Part shown: positions 1 through 9,614 of the stretch, one piece after another
Position numbering within the stretch: position 1 is the first letter of the stretch
How the letters are laid out: each line of letters opens with the position of its first letter
Assembly: GCA_963837755.1 (NCBI GenBank)
Contig: CAWIOP010000002.1
Coordinates: forward strand, 310,001-374,000
DNA from: JADGHX01 sp963837755
GTDB taxonomy: Bacteria; Pseudomonadota; Gammaproteobacteria; Steroidobacterales; Steroidobacteraceae
Direction: 5' to 3'
DNA length: 64,000 bases
The notes under the pieces: model-generated
The model's input: the letters and a program-made list of their open reading frames with translations, nothing else
What the model was told of the DNA's origin: nothing
Databases searched by the model: none
Program-made: the position numbers and the translations under genes

Positions 1-268
1 GAGTTTCCGGAGCGGCTGGTGCCTCTCATCGAGAAACTGGTGCGTCAGGAGATGGAGGGCGGCCGCCTGCGCGCCGATCTCGATCCGCAATTGACCGTGC
101 TGTCGATGATCAGTCTCAGCCTGTTTCCGTTCCTGGCGCTGCCCGTCACCAGCAAGGTCTTCGGCGTGCGGCAGGATGAAGAGTTTCTGCAACGCCTGAT
201 CCACCACACGACCGAGCTGCTGGCGCGGGGCCTCGCCGCGCCGGCGGGTGCCGGAGAAGAAATCGTGA
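1..268 (+). CDS. TetR-family regulator, C-terminal fragment (CecR/YbiH-like)
   Basis: Only the last ~88 codons are present; the gene begins before the window. The fragment has the helical ligand-binding character of TetR C-terminal domains, and its position directly before HlyD, ATPase and permease genes matches the cecR-ybhGFSR arrangement, where the regulator controls the efflux operon. The reading frame does not stop but runs straight into the following HlyD gene. A TGA at 266-268 that would overlap the HlyD ATG (268-270) lies one frame away, so one indel shortly before it would restore an ordinary TGATG overlap. A true fusion is less likely because the HlyD part has its own lipoprotein signal. 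Confidence 0.6.
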
Positions 269-1296
269 TGTCGCGTTCGAAGTCCACCCCGCTTTGCATG
301 TCCCTGCCGCTGTCGGTGGTGCTGCTACTCGTGCTGGCCGGTTGCGGCCGGGGCAACGGCGATGCGCCGCTCGTCGGCACGCTGGAGCGCGATCGCATCG
401 AGATCGTCGCAGAGGAAGCCGAGCCCATCCTGTCACTCGAGGTGCGGGAGGGAGATCGCGTGACGGCCGGGCAGGTGCTGCTCAAGCAGGACACCGGCGT
501 TGCCGCGGCCCGCTTCGCGCAGGCCGATGCGCAGGTGGCGCAAGCCCGGCATCGTCTCAGCGAGCTGCAGAAAGGCGCGCGCAAGGAAACGATCGCCGAG
601 GCACGCGCACGGCTCGAAGCCGCCCGCTCGACGGCCGAGCGGGACGTGCGAGAGCTTGCGCGTGACGAACAGCTGGTGAAGCAGCAGCTCATCAGCCAGT
701 CACGGCTCGACCAGTCACGGGCGGCGCAGAGCGCGTCGGCCGCTGCGGCCAAGGAGGCGGAGGCGGCGCTTGCGGAGTTGTTGAACGGCACGCGCGTGGA
801 GCAGGTGGACCAGGCACGTGCATCGTTAGCCGCAGCGGAATCATCGCGCCATCAGCTCGAGCTCACCGACGCGAGGCTCGTCGTGCGCGCGACACGGGCC
901 GGTGTCGTCGATGCCTTGCCTTACAAGTCGGGCGAGCGCCCGCCGAAAGGATCGCCGGTCGTCGTGTTGCTGGCGGATTCGCCGGCCTTTGCGCGCGTCT
1001 ATGTGCCGGAGCCGGAGCGCGCACGCGTCAAGCCGCTAACGCGCGCTTTGATCTACGTAGACGGCATTGAAGGCCCGCTCGAAGGCTTCGTGCGCTGGGT
1101 GGCCAGTGACGCCGCATTCACGCCATATTTCGCGCTCACGCAGCGTGACCGCAGTCGCCTCGCGTTTCTTGCCGAAGTAGAAGTCACAGACGCACGCGCT
1201 CGCGAGCTGCCCGCTGGCGTGCCGGTCGAGGTGCAGATTCTCGATGGGCAGCAGGCTGCAAGCACACCCGTCGCACAGGACGGCAATCGTGGCTGA
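268..1296 (+). CDS. HlyD-type periplasmic adaptor lipoprotein of an ABC efflux system
   Basis: A 342-residue membrane-fusion protein linking an inner-membrane ABC exporter to an outer channel. After a hydrophobic signal a lipobox LAGC places the lipidated Cys at about residue 26. A half-lipoyl motif (EVREGDRVTAGQVLLKQD) follows at about residues 57-74. A long Ala/Arg/Glu-rich coiled-coil hairpin spans about 90-190, then the second lipoyl half and a β-barrel region. The start is ATG 268, with GGAG upstream, because the signal peptide begins there. The next gene starts at GTG 1289, inside its last codons. It is closest in plan to YbhG/YhiI. The substrate cannot be predicted. Confidence 0.85.
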   Translation: MSRSKSTPLCMSLPLSVVLLLVLAGCGRGNGDAPLVGTLERDRIEIVAEEAEPILSLEVREGDRVTAGQVLLKQDTGVAAARFAQADAQVAQARHRLSELQKGARKETIAEARARLEAARSTAERDVRELARDEQLVKQQLISQSRLDQSRAAQSASAAAAKEAEAALAELLNGTRVEQVDQARASLAAAESSRHQLELTDARLVVRATRAGVVDALPYKSGERPPKGSPVVVLLADSPAFARVYVPEPERARVKPLTRALIYVDGIEGPLEGFVRWVASDAAFTPYFALTQRDRSRLAFLAEVEVTDARARELPAGVPVEVQILDGQQAASTPVAQDGNRG

Positions 1297-2299
1297 AGTG
1301 CGGGAAAACCCGAATGGCTCGCGCGATTTCGCCATCCAGGCGCGAGATCTCACTCGCAGGTTCGGCCCGGTGCTGGCGGTCGATCACGTGTCGCTCGACA
1401 TCGAGCGAGCGCATATCTACGGTTTCCTGGGGCCGAACGGCTCGGGCAAATCCACCACCATTCGCATGTTCTGCGGGCTGCTCCGGCCCACCTCAGGCAC
1501 GGTGCGCGTGCTCGGGCACGACGTGCTGCATGATGCGGAAGCCCTGCGCACCAAGATCGGCTACATGACGCAGAAGTTTTCACTGTGGGACGACCTCACC
1601 GTGCTCGAGAACCTGCGCTTCATGGCGCAGGCGTACACGCTCGAGAAGCATCGCGCCAGGCAACGCATCGCCACCGTGATGGAAGAGTTCCATCTGCGCG
1701 AGCTCACCGGTCGTCTCGCCGGCGCCATGAGTGGCGGTCAACGCCAGCGTCTTGCGCTCGCCGCCGCCACCCTGCATGAGCCGGAGATGCTGATGCTCGA
1801 TGAGCCCACCAGCGCGGTCGACCCGCAAAGCCGCCGCGATTTCTGGGAAAGTCTGTTCGCCCTGGCCAACCGCGGCACGACCATCCTCGTCTCCACGCAT
1901 TACATGGATGAAGCCGAGCGCTGCCATCGCCTCGCCATCCTGAGCCTGGGCCGCGTCGTCGCCGAAGGCGCGCCAGAGAAGCTGATGAGCGAGCTGCCGC
2001 TGCAGGTGATCGAAGTGCAGGCGCGCGAGGTCGACCGCGCCCGCGGCGAGTTGCACGGCCTGCCCCAGGTGAAAAGCCTCGCCCAGCTCGGCCTGCGACT
2101 GCATGTGCTCGTCGATCGCGACACGCCAGATGCGCCCGCGTTGGTGCAGGATCGCCTGAGCAAAGCGGGCATCGACGCCCGGGTCGAGGCGACCCGCGCC
2201 AATCTCGAGGACGTTTTCGTTGCCGCCACGTTGCCCACCGCGGCAGCGGAAGCAGCGCACGGCGCACGCAACACGGATTCCGGCCGGAGCGCGGCGTGA
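1289..2299 (+). CDS. ABC transporter ATP-binding protein (drug/efflux type)
   Basis: ATPase of the exporter, about 336 residues. Walker A GPNGSGKST, signature MSGGQRQR, Walker B LMLDEPTSAVDP and the switch His in STHYMDEAE are all present, so it should be catalytically competent. The C-terminal ~90 residues form the extension found in YbhF/RbbA-type exporters. GTG 1289 overlaps the end of the HlyD gene by 8 nt and gives a normal N-terminus; an upstream ATG (1244) would read through the HlyD C-terminus. The stop overlaps the GTG start of the permease gene (2296), so translation is probably coupled. Confidence 0.9.
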   Translation: MAEVRENPNGSRDFAIQARDLTRRFGPVLAVDHVSLDIERAHIYGFLGPNGSGKSTTIRMFCGLLRPTSGTVRVLGHDVLHDAEALRTKIGYMTQKFSLWDDLTVLENLRFMAQAYTLEKHRARQRIATVMEEFHLRELTGRLAGAMSGGQRQRLALAAATLHEPEMLMLDEPTSAVDPQSRRDFWESLFALANRGTTILVSTHYMDEAERCHRLAILSLGRVVAEGAPEKLMSELPLQVIEVQAREVDRARGELHGLPQVKSLAQLGLRLHVLVDRDTPDAPALVQDRLSKAGIDARVEATRANLEDVFVAATLPTAAAEAAHGARNTDSGRSAA

Positions 2300-3408
2300 G
2301 CGCATTCCTTGCCGTATTTGCCCGCATTCGCGCGGTGGCCTTCAAGGAGTTCCTGCAGCTGAGGCGCGACCGGCTCACCGGCGGCATGATCGTCGGCATT
2401 CCGCTGATCCAGATCATGATCTTCGGCTACGGCATCAACTTGGACGTGCGCCACATCCGCGCCGGCGTCGTGGACAACGCGAGCACGTCCCTGTCCCGCG
2501 CGCTCGTGAGCCAGCTCGAGGCGAGCCAGGTGGTTCATTTCACCGAGCACGCCACGAATGTGCCGGAGCTGCGCCGCCTGATGAGCGCGGGGGAAATCTC
2601 AGCCGGCCTCATCATTCCCGCGGATTTCGAGCGCCGCCGCCTGGGGCATGACAGGCCCGATGGCGCAACTGCTCATCGATGGCAGCGAGCCGGGCGTCGA
2701 AGGCGCCTTGCGGGCGCTCGCCATGGCGCCGCTGCGCGTGCGCGCGGCCGACACGGCCCAACCCCAGCGGTCGCTGGAAGTGCTCACCGAGTACAACCCC
2801 GAGCGCCGCACGGCCGTGCAGATCGTGCCGGCGCTCATCGGCGTGATCCTGTTCATGACCATGGTGGTGTTTACCGCGATCGCCCTGGTGCGGGAGCGGG
2901 AGCGCGGCAACCTGGAGCTGCTGATCACCACGCCGGTGCAAGTCCGTGGAGCTGATGATTGGCAAGCTCGCGCCCTACGTCGTCGTCGGGCTCATCCAGA
3001 CGACCATCGATGCTGGTGATGGGCGTGCTGCTGTTCGACGTGCCCATCAACGGCCAGGTCTGGCAGCTCTACGTGGGTGCCAGCCTGTTCATCGCCGCCA
3101 CGCTCGCCCTAGGGCTGGTGATCTCGACCTTCGCGCAGACCCAGTTCCAGGCCATGCAGCTCGGGTTCTTCACCATGCTGCCGTCCATCCTGCTGTCGGG
3201 CTTCCTGTTCCCGTTCGACGGCATGCCGGAGCCGGCGCAGTGGATCGCCCAGGTGCTGCCGCTCACTCATTTCAACACCATCGTGCGCGGCGTCGTCCTG
3301 CGCGGGGCGCAGCTTGGGGACCTGGCGCCCGCGCTGCTCAAGCTGACCGCCTTCCTGGTGGCGGCGGTCACAATCGCAGCGACGCGGTTCCGGAAGCGCC
3401 TGGGTTGA
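2296..3408 (+). CDS. ABC-2 type permease of the efflux system (frameshifted)
   Basis: Inner-membrane permease of the YhhJ/YbhS type. An N-terminal anchor helix lies at about residues 30-50, a periplasmic domain follows, and then come five hydrophobic segments with the ABC2 motif near LLSGFLFPFDGMPEPAQW. The protein continues across three frame changes, at about 2640, 2944 and 3010. The conserved sequence resumes exactly after each, so these look like sequence errors, not decay. With one ATPase and one permease the transporter would be a homodimer, unlike the two permeases of ybhGFSR. A hairpin terminator follows 17 nt after the stop. Confidence 0.8.
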
Positions 3409-3424
3409 GTTGCGCAGGGTAGGG

Positions 3425-3453
3425 GGCCGTCAGTAGAGTCGCACGGCCTTTTT
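3425..3453 (+). terminator. Rho-independent terminator (or attenuator) just before thrA
   Basis: GGCCGT at 3425-3430 pairs perfectly with ACGGCC at 3443-3448 across a 12-nt loop, and five T follow (3449-3453). It ends the efflux operon. It lies only 22 nt before the thrA start codon, so it may also act as an attenuator. I see no Thr/Ile-rich leader peptide in the 67-nt gap. Confidence 0.7.
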
Positions 3454-3475
3454 CCGTACCAGAAACTCCACTTCG

Positions 3476-5986
3476 ATGGCCAATACCCGCCTCCTGGGTC
3501 GTACACAAGTTCGGCGGCTCCAGCGTCGCCGACGCCGAGTGCTTCCGCCGGGTGGCGGACATCCTCGAGTCGCAGCCGCCGGGCCGCGCTGGCCGTGGTG
3601 CTGTCGGCCTGCAAGGGCGTCACCGATGCGCTGCTCGGCTGGTCGCGCTGGCCGAGCAGCAGGACGACGGCTAGCGCACGCGAGCTGCGCAGCGCTGCGC
3701 GCGCGGCACGCGGCCATTGCCGCAGACTTGCTGCGGCCCGAAGCCGCGCCAGCCTGTACCTGGCCGGGTTCGACCGCGACCGCACGACCTCGAAGGCATG
3801 CTGCAGACCGTGCGAGCTGACGCGCTCGGCCGCGCCAGAACGTGCGCGACCTGATCGCCGGCTACGGCGAGCTGTGGTCCACGCAGCTGTTCCACCGCTT
3901 CTTCGAAGCGCGGCGCAAGCGCCCAGGCGCCGGTGCAAGTGGATCGACGCGCGCACCGTGCGTGGTGGTGGAGTGGGGCCCGCTCGGGCCCGGCAGTGCA
4001 GTGGGACGAGTCGCACGCGAAGCTCGCCGACGCTGGTCGGCGCCGGACTTCCAGGGCACGCTGATCATCACCGGCTTCATCGCCGCGATCGCCGCGGCGT
4101 GCAGACCACGCTGGGCCGCAACGGCAGCGACTTCTCCGCCTCGATCTTCGGCGCGCTGCTCGATGCCAGCGAGATCCACATCTGGACCGACGTCGACGGC
4201 GTGCTGTCGGCCGATCCGCGCCGCGTGCCGGAGCCACAGGTCATCGACTCGCTGTCGTACAACGAGGCGATGGAGCTGGCGTACTTCGGCGCCAAGGTGA
4301 TCCATCCGCAGACCATGGCGCCGGCCGTCGGCCGCGACATCCCGATCTGGATCCGCAACACCTTCGCGCCCGAGAAGCCCGGCACGCTGATCTGCGCGCA
4401 GCCCGAACTCCGAGCTGCCGGTCAAGGGCATCACCAGCATCGAGAACGTCGCGCTGGTCAACCTCGAGGGCGCCGGCATGATCGGCGTGCCGGGCACCGC
4501 GCATCGCCTGTTCGGCGCGCTGCGCGAGGAGGGCATCTCGGTCATCCTGATCTCGCAGGGCAGCTCGGAGCATTCGATCTGCTGCGCCATTCCGCAGGCG
4601 CAGGCCGAGCGCGCCGCGCGCGGTGGTGCGCGCGCGTTCGCGCGCGAGCTGAAGGAAGGGCAGATCCAGAGCGTCGACGTCGACCGCGGACCTGGCCATC
4701 CTCGCCGTGGTCGGCGACGGCATGGCCGGCACGCCGGGCGTGGCGGCCAAGGTGTTCAACGCGCTGGGCGCGGCCGGCGTCAACGTGCGCGCCATCGCGC
4801 AGGGCGCCTCGGAGCGCAACATCTCCGTGGTCGTCGACGGGCAAGCACGCCACGCGCGCGCTGCGCGCGGCGCACGCCGGCTTCTATCTGTCGCCGCACA
4901 CGCTCTCGATCGGCGTCATCGGCCCGGGCACCGTGGGCCGCGTGCTGCTCGACCAGCTGGCCGTCGCAGCAGCGCGCGGCTGCGCGCGAGTTCAAGCTCG
5001 ACCTGCGCGTGCGCGGCATCATGTCGTCGCAAGCGCATGCTGCTGTCGGACACGGGCATCGACCTCGCGAACTGGCGCGAGGCAGTTCGAGCGAGCGCGC
5101 GTGCCGGCCGACCTCGACGCGCTTCGTCGAGCACGTGCGCGTGGACTACCTGCCGCACACCGTGATCATCGACTGCACGGCCAGCGAGGCCGTGGCGCGG
5201 CGCTACGCGACTGGCTCGCGCGCGGCATCCACGTCGTCACGCCGAACAAGAAGGCCAACAGCGGCCGAGCTGAGCTACTACCGAGTCGCTGCGCGAGGCG
5301 CGCCGCATCGGCGGCGCGCACTACCTCTACGAGGCCACGGTGGGCGCGGGCCTGCCGGTGATGCAGACGCTGCGCGACCTGCGCGAGACCGGCGACGAGA
5401 TCGACAGCATCGAGGGCATCTTCTCCGGCACGCTCGCCTATCTGTTCAACGTCTACGACGGCAACGACGCCGTTCTCCGCCATCGTGCGCGAGGCCAAGC
5501 AGCGCGGCTACACCGAGCCCGATCCGCGCGACGACCTCTCGGGCACGGACGTGGCGCGCAAGCTCATCATCCTCGGCCGCGAGATGGGCCTGCGAGCTGG
5601 AGCTGAAGGACGTGCAGGTCGAGAGCCTGGTGCCGGCCGGGCTCGGCAGGCGGCTCCATCGACGAATTCCTCGACGCGACTGCCGCAGTACGATGCGGCC
5701 ATGCAGCGAGCGCTACGCATGCGGCGCGAGCGCGCGGCAAGGTGCTGCGCTACGTCGGGCCGCATCACGGCCGACGGCGAGGCGACGGTCGGGCTGGTGG
5801 AGCTCGATGCGCAAGCACGCGTTCGCCAACATCGCGCTCACCGACAACGTCGTGCGCTTCGCCACCGCGCGCTACTGCGACAACCCGCTGATCGTGCAGG
5901 GCCCGGGCGCCGGGCCCGAAGTCACGGCCGGCGGCGTGTTCGCCGACCTGCTGCGCCTGTCGGCCTACCTCGGGGCGCGCCTGTGA
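3476..5986 (+). CDS. thrA: Bifunctional aspartokinase / homoserine dehydrogenase (frameshifted)
   Basis: First and third steps of threonine synthesis from aspartate. The N-terminal kinase shows VVHKFGGSSVAD, then FQGTLIITGFIA, GRNGSDFSAS, the DVDGVLSADPR region and FGAKVIHPQTM. Two ACT-type regulatory segments follow (IGVPGTAHRLF..., then GDGMAGTPGVAAKVF...). The C-terminal dehydrogenase has a Rossmann motif IGVIGPGTVGRVLL, HVVTPNKKAN, YEATVGAGLPV and EPDPRDDLSGTDVARKL. The total length of ~835 codons fits ThrA. More than ten single-base shifts interrupt it, each with conserved sequence resuming in another frame. It is followed without a gap by thrB and thrC. Feedback inhibition by threonine is expected from the fused architecture. 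Confidence 0.9.
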
Positions 5987-6941
5987 GCCGACGCGCTCGA
6001 GCGTGCCACCGCGTTCGCGCCGGCCTCGGTCGGCAACGTCGCCATCGGCTTCGACATCCTGGGCTTCTCGGTCGATGCGCTCGGCGACCGCGTCACGCGT
6101 GACGCGCACGGCGAAGCCGGGCGTCGCATCAGCGCCATCCGCGGCGTGGTCAGGACCTGCCGCTGGAGCCGGAGAAGAACACCGCCGGCCGCGCGCTGCT
6201 GGCGATGCAGCGAGGCGCTGAACCCGGACTTCGGCTTCGAGATGGAGATCGACAAGGGCATTCCGCTCGGCCTCGGGCCTGGGCGGCTCGGCGGCCTCGG
6301 CCGTGGCCGCGGTGGTGGCGGCCAATGCGCTGCTGCGCGAAGCCGCTGCACCAGCTCGAGCTGCTGAAGTTCGCGATGCAGGGCGAGGCGGTGGCCAGCG
6401 GCTCGCTGCACGTGGACAACATCTCGCCCGTCGCTGTTCGGCGGCCTGGTGCTGACCGTGGGCATCGATCATCCGCGCGTGAAGCAGATCCCGGTGCCCG
6501 ACGGCATCCGCGCGGTGATCGTGCATCCGCACATGTTCCTGTCGACCAAGCAGGCGCGCGCCATCCTCAAGCGCACCGTCGACGCTGTCGGACTTCGTCT
6601 GGCAGACCGCCAATCTCGCCGGCTTCATCTCCGGCTGCTACACCAACGACCTGGACATGATCCGCGCGTCGTTCGAGGACGTGGTCATCGAGCCGCAGCG
6701 CCAGGCGCTGATCCCGGGCTTTCAGCGAGGTGCGCGCGGCGGCCATGGAGGCCGGCGCGCTGGGCTGCTCGATCTCCGGCGCGGGCCCGACGATGTTTGC
6801 CTGGGCCTGGAGCGCGACGCCGCGCGGTGCGCGAGGCCATGGCAGGCCGAGTTCGCGCAGCGCGGACATCGAGAGTCGACGACTGGATCGTCGCGGTGCA
6901 AGTCCGGCGGCGCGCGCATGCTGCGTCGAGCAGCCGAATGA
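5983..6941 (+). CDS. thrB: Homoserine kinase, GHMP family (frameshifted)
   Basis: Phosphorylates homoserine to O-phosphohomoserine, the substrate of ThrC. The N-terminus FAPASVGNVAIGFDILGFSV, the ATP-binding GHMP motif (IPLG-SGLGGSAAS after correcting shifts near 6280) and the C-terminal GCSISGAGPTMFAW are all recognisable. There are about six frame changes, in the same style as thrA. The start is uncertain: GTG 5983 overlaps the thrA stop and is the best candidate, but a shift lies within the first codons. The TGA at 6939-6941 overlaps the thrC ATG. Confidence 0.85.
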
Positions 6942-8280
6942 CGTTCACAGCACGCGCGGCCAGGCACCGCCAGGTCGACTTCAGCGCAGGCGCTGCGTCC
7001 AGGGCCTGGCGCCGGACGGCGGCCTGTACGTGCCCGGACGACTGGCCGCACCTGCGCTGCCGATGTCGCCGGTGCGAGCCGGCGCTCGCCGGACGACGCC
7101 TGGCCGGCGCTGGCGCGCGGTTCATCGCGCCCTTCGCGGCAGGCGATCGCGCTGGCGCCGCAGCTGCCGCGCGATCACGCGCAGAGGCCTTCAATTTCCC
7201 GGCGCCGCTCGTGCCGCTTGACGCCAGGTGCGCGCCTGCGCGTGCTCGAGCTGTTTCACGGCCCCACCGCGGCGTTCAAGGATTTCGGCGCGCGCTTCCT
7301 CGCGGCCTGCATGCGTGCAGGCGCGTGCGCCCGAGCGACCGCGCCGCTGCAGCATCCTGGTGGCGACCTCGGGCGACACCGGCGGCGCGGTGGCGGCGGC
7401 CTTCCACGCCGGCCGGGCATCGAGGTCGTCGGTGCTGTTTCCGAAGGGCCTGGTGTCGCCGACGCAGGAGCACCAGCTCACCTGCTGGGGCGACAATGTG
7501 CACTCGCTCTCGCCGTGCGCGGCACCTTCGACGACTGCCAGCGCATGGTGAAGGAAGCGTTCGCTCGATGCCGCAGCTGCGCGCCGCATGCGAGCTGTCG
7601 TCCGCCAACAGCATCAATCTCGGCCGCCTGCTGCCGCAGGCGGTGTACTACGCGGCCAGCGAGCCTCGCGATCTGGCGCGCAGCACGGCGAGCGCGCGTC
7701 GTTCATCATTCCGAGCGGCAACCTCGGCAACGTCGGTGGCCTGCGTCTGGGCGCGCAAGGTCGGGCCTGCCGATCGGCGACATCGTGCTGGCGCACAACG
7801 CCAACCGCACCGTGCCGGACTATCTCGACAACGGGCGAATGGCAGCCGCGCGCCGAGCATCGCCACGCTGGCCTCGGCCATGGACGTGGGCAACCCCAGC
7901 AACATGGAGCGCCTGCGCGCGCTGTTTCCGGACATCGCAGCGAACTGCGCAGGGCGGCCACGCGCCGTACACCGTGGACGACGCCGCGATCCGCGCGCGC
8001 ATCCGCGCCGACTACGATCGCTACGGCCAGGTCTGGTGCCCGCACACGGCCACCGCGGCCGAGGTCTACGAGCGGCTGCCGGCGCGAGCGCGCGCGAAGG
8101 GCCGCTGGGTGCTGGTGTCGACGGCGCATCCGGCGAAGTTCCGCGAGATCGTCGAGCCGCTGATCGGTCGCGAGATCCCGGTGCCTGAAACGCTGGCGCG
8201 GCTGTTCGCGCGGCCCACCGCAGTGCACCGAGATCGACGCCGACCTGGCGTCGCTGCGCGCGCGCTGCTCTGGAAGATAG
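6938..8280 (+). CDS. thrC: Threonine synthase, PLP-dependent (frameshifted)
   Basis: Converts O-phosphohomoserine to threonine. Typical E. coli-type features are the N-terminal GLAPDGGLYVP, the PLP-lysine site LFHGPTAAFKDFGARF, the phosphate-binding LVATSGDTGGAV, FPKGLVSPTQEHQLT, the ELSSANSINLGRLLPQ motif and IPSGNLGNV. The length is ~440 residues. About eight frame changes interrupt it, none at a conserved catalytic residue. ATG 6938 overlaps the thrB stop (ATGA), and TAG is at 8278-8280. A NERD-domain gene begins 12 nt downstream and may be cotranscribed. Confidence 0.9.
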
Positions 8281-8292
8281 AAAAGGAGACCT

Positions 8293-8890
8293 GTGGAGCT
8301 ACTCGAGGAATCTGCCGCCGACAGCCTGGGGGCTGGTCGCGGCTGCCGTGGTGGTCGGCTGGGCGCTGTCGTGGCTGTGGCGCTGGTATCGCCGCGTCGC
8401 GCGCACAAGGCGCTCGTCACGCCGTGATCGCCGCGGGCTCCGACATCTCGTCGACGTGCTGGTGCCCGACGGCATGGGCGGCAACTATCACGTGGACTTC
8501 CTGCTGCTGACTTCGCGCGGCATTCTGGTGATCGACCTGCGCGACGTGCGCGGCAACATCTTCGGCGGCGACCAGATGACGGAGTGGACGGTGATGAACG
8601 GCGCCCACCGCACCACCTTCACCAACCCGCAGAGCGCCCTGTACGACCGCATCGCCGCGGTGAAGGCGCTGGCGGGGGACGTGCCGGTGGAAGGCCGCAT
8701 CGTGTTCACCCGCCGCGGCAAGTTCCCCAAGGGACTGCCGAAGTGGACGCTGATGCTCGATTCGCTGCGCTCTGAATTCCCGCCCGTGGAGCGCATGATT
8801 TCGAGCACGGTCGAGCGCTTCGACGAATCGTGGCAACAGCTCAAGGGCGCTGTCGCGCCCAGCGGGATGAATCAGCAGCGCCTGTTCTAG
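8293..8890 (+). CDS. NERD-domain (nuclease-related) membrane-anchored protein
   Basis: An N-terminal hydrophobic helix (about VAAAVVVGWALSWLW) is followed by a NERD-type core: a predicted β-strand block with NYHVDFLLLTSRGILVIDLRD, which carries the Asp and surrounding hydrophobic pattern of that restriction-endonuclease-like fold, then IFGGDQMTEWTV. NERD proteins are thought to act in DNA processing; the role here is unknown. GTG 8293 has a good AAGGAG Shine-Dalgarno 4 nt upstream. Two frame changes are needed, at about 8335 and 8400-8450. It lies directly behind thrC. Confidence 0.65.
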
Positions 8891-9171
8891 TGCCTTTAGG
8901 CACCGGCGGCCGCTCTCCTCGACCGTTTGGAAGAGGGGGCATCGCCGACACGCTGCGGTGGGTTGGGGCGCGATCCGCATAGTCGGGCTGCGGAAGACGG
9001 TTGGTCGCGGTTTGAGCTGAACGTGTGCGGGAGAACGACGGTGGCCGTCCAAAGCTGGCGACGCTCGCATCCCAAGCTTTCCGTCGCGCACAAGACATAC
9101 TTTTTTTGCCGTGAGCGGTCGGTAGCGCGGCAAATGGGTCAAGAACGCAGTTTTGCGTCAGTCGGCTGCCG

Positions 9172-9330
9172 AAAGGGTCTCTCCGGCGCGAAATACGCAG
9201 GGGAAGCGATCTTCCCCCTCCTGTTTTCGCTTGAATTGACGTTGCGCGCGAAAAATTGTGAGTACGGCAGGAATATGGCAGGGGAATATCGCGATTCCCC
9301 AGCCTTTATTTCTCCCGCAGAGACCCTTTT
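9172..9330. repeat. MITE-like element: inverted termini enclosing two sister hairpins
   Basis: AAAGGGTCTCT at 9172-9182 is inverted as AGAGACCCTTT within 9319-9330. Inside are two related perfect hairpins: GGGGAAG/CTTCCCC (9200-9217) and GGGGAAT/ATTCCCC (9281-9300). Reverse-complementing the right half shows it to be a diverged copy of the left half. This is the plan of a small non-coding mobile repeat or a structured RNA. Confidence 0.6.
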
Positions 9331-9424
9331 CCGACCCGAATCCTCCCTCCCGGCCGACTCCGAAGAGATTGTCGGCTCGGGCCCACCTACGAAGCATCGC
9401 GCTTCAAGCAGGCACACCGTCTCG

Positions 9425-9550
9425 GCCTCGGCTCCCTCGAAGAGAGCCTTGGCGGGCACGTGGCCGCGCAGGACAACGCGGCCACGAGGCCCCGCAGGAT
9501 GCGGTCTTGCGGCCGGTGCCCGCCAAGGCTCTCTTCGAGGGAGTCGAGGC
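9425..9550. repeat. Perfect 28-bp inverted repeat with nested hairpins
   Basis: Positions 9432-9459 and 9516-9543 are exact reverse complements. With one mismatch the pairing extends outward to 9425 and 9550. The 56-nt interior folds further: GTGGCCGCG/CGCGGCCAC (9460-9468 and 9477-9485) and a small CCGCA/TGCGG hairpin. The whole could form a three-way cruciform or serve as a bidirectional terminator; there is no T-run. Confidence 0.7.
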
Positions 9551-9614
9551 TTGCGATAGCAGCTCTCTGTGCAGAGGCGATAGTCCGCCCGCTGCACTAC
9601 CGCAACAGGCGGCG

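Larger units (their letters stand above)
8891..9614. other. Gene-free structured region between convergent genes
   Basis: About 720 bp between the NERD gene and the convergent M20 peptidase gene. I find no ORF that looks coding. The first ~270 bp show nothing specific beyond an 8-T run at 9102-9109. The rest holds two separate inverted-repeat structures, listed as repeats at 9172-9330 and 9425-9550. Confidence 0.6.

Noticed and set aside
5340..5770. Programmed ribosomal frameshifting in thrA
   Set aside because: No slippery heptamer or stimulatory structure at the shifts, and they are too many and too irregular.
3476..8280. thrA, thrB and thrC as pseudogenes
   Set aside because: Every break is a single-base shift after which conserved sequence resumes; no internal deletion, and the same error style occurs in other essential genes nearby.
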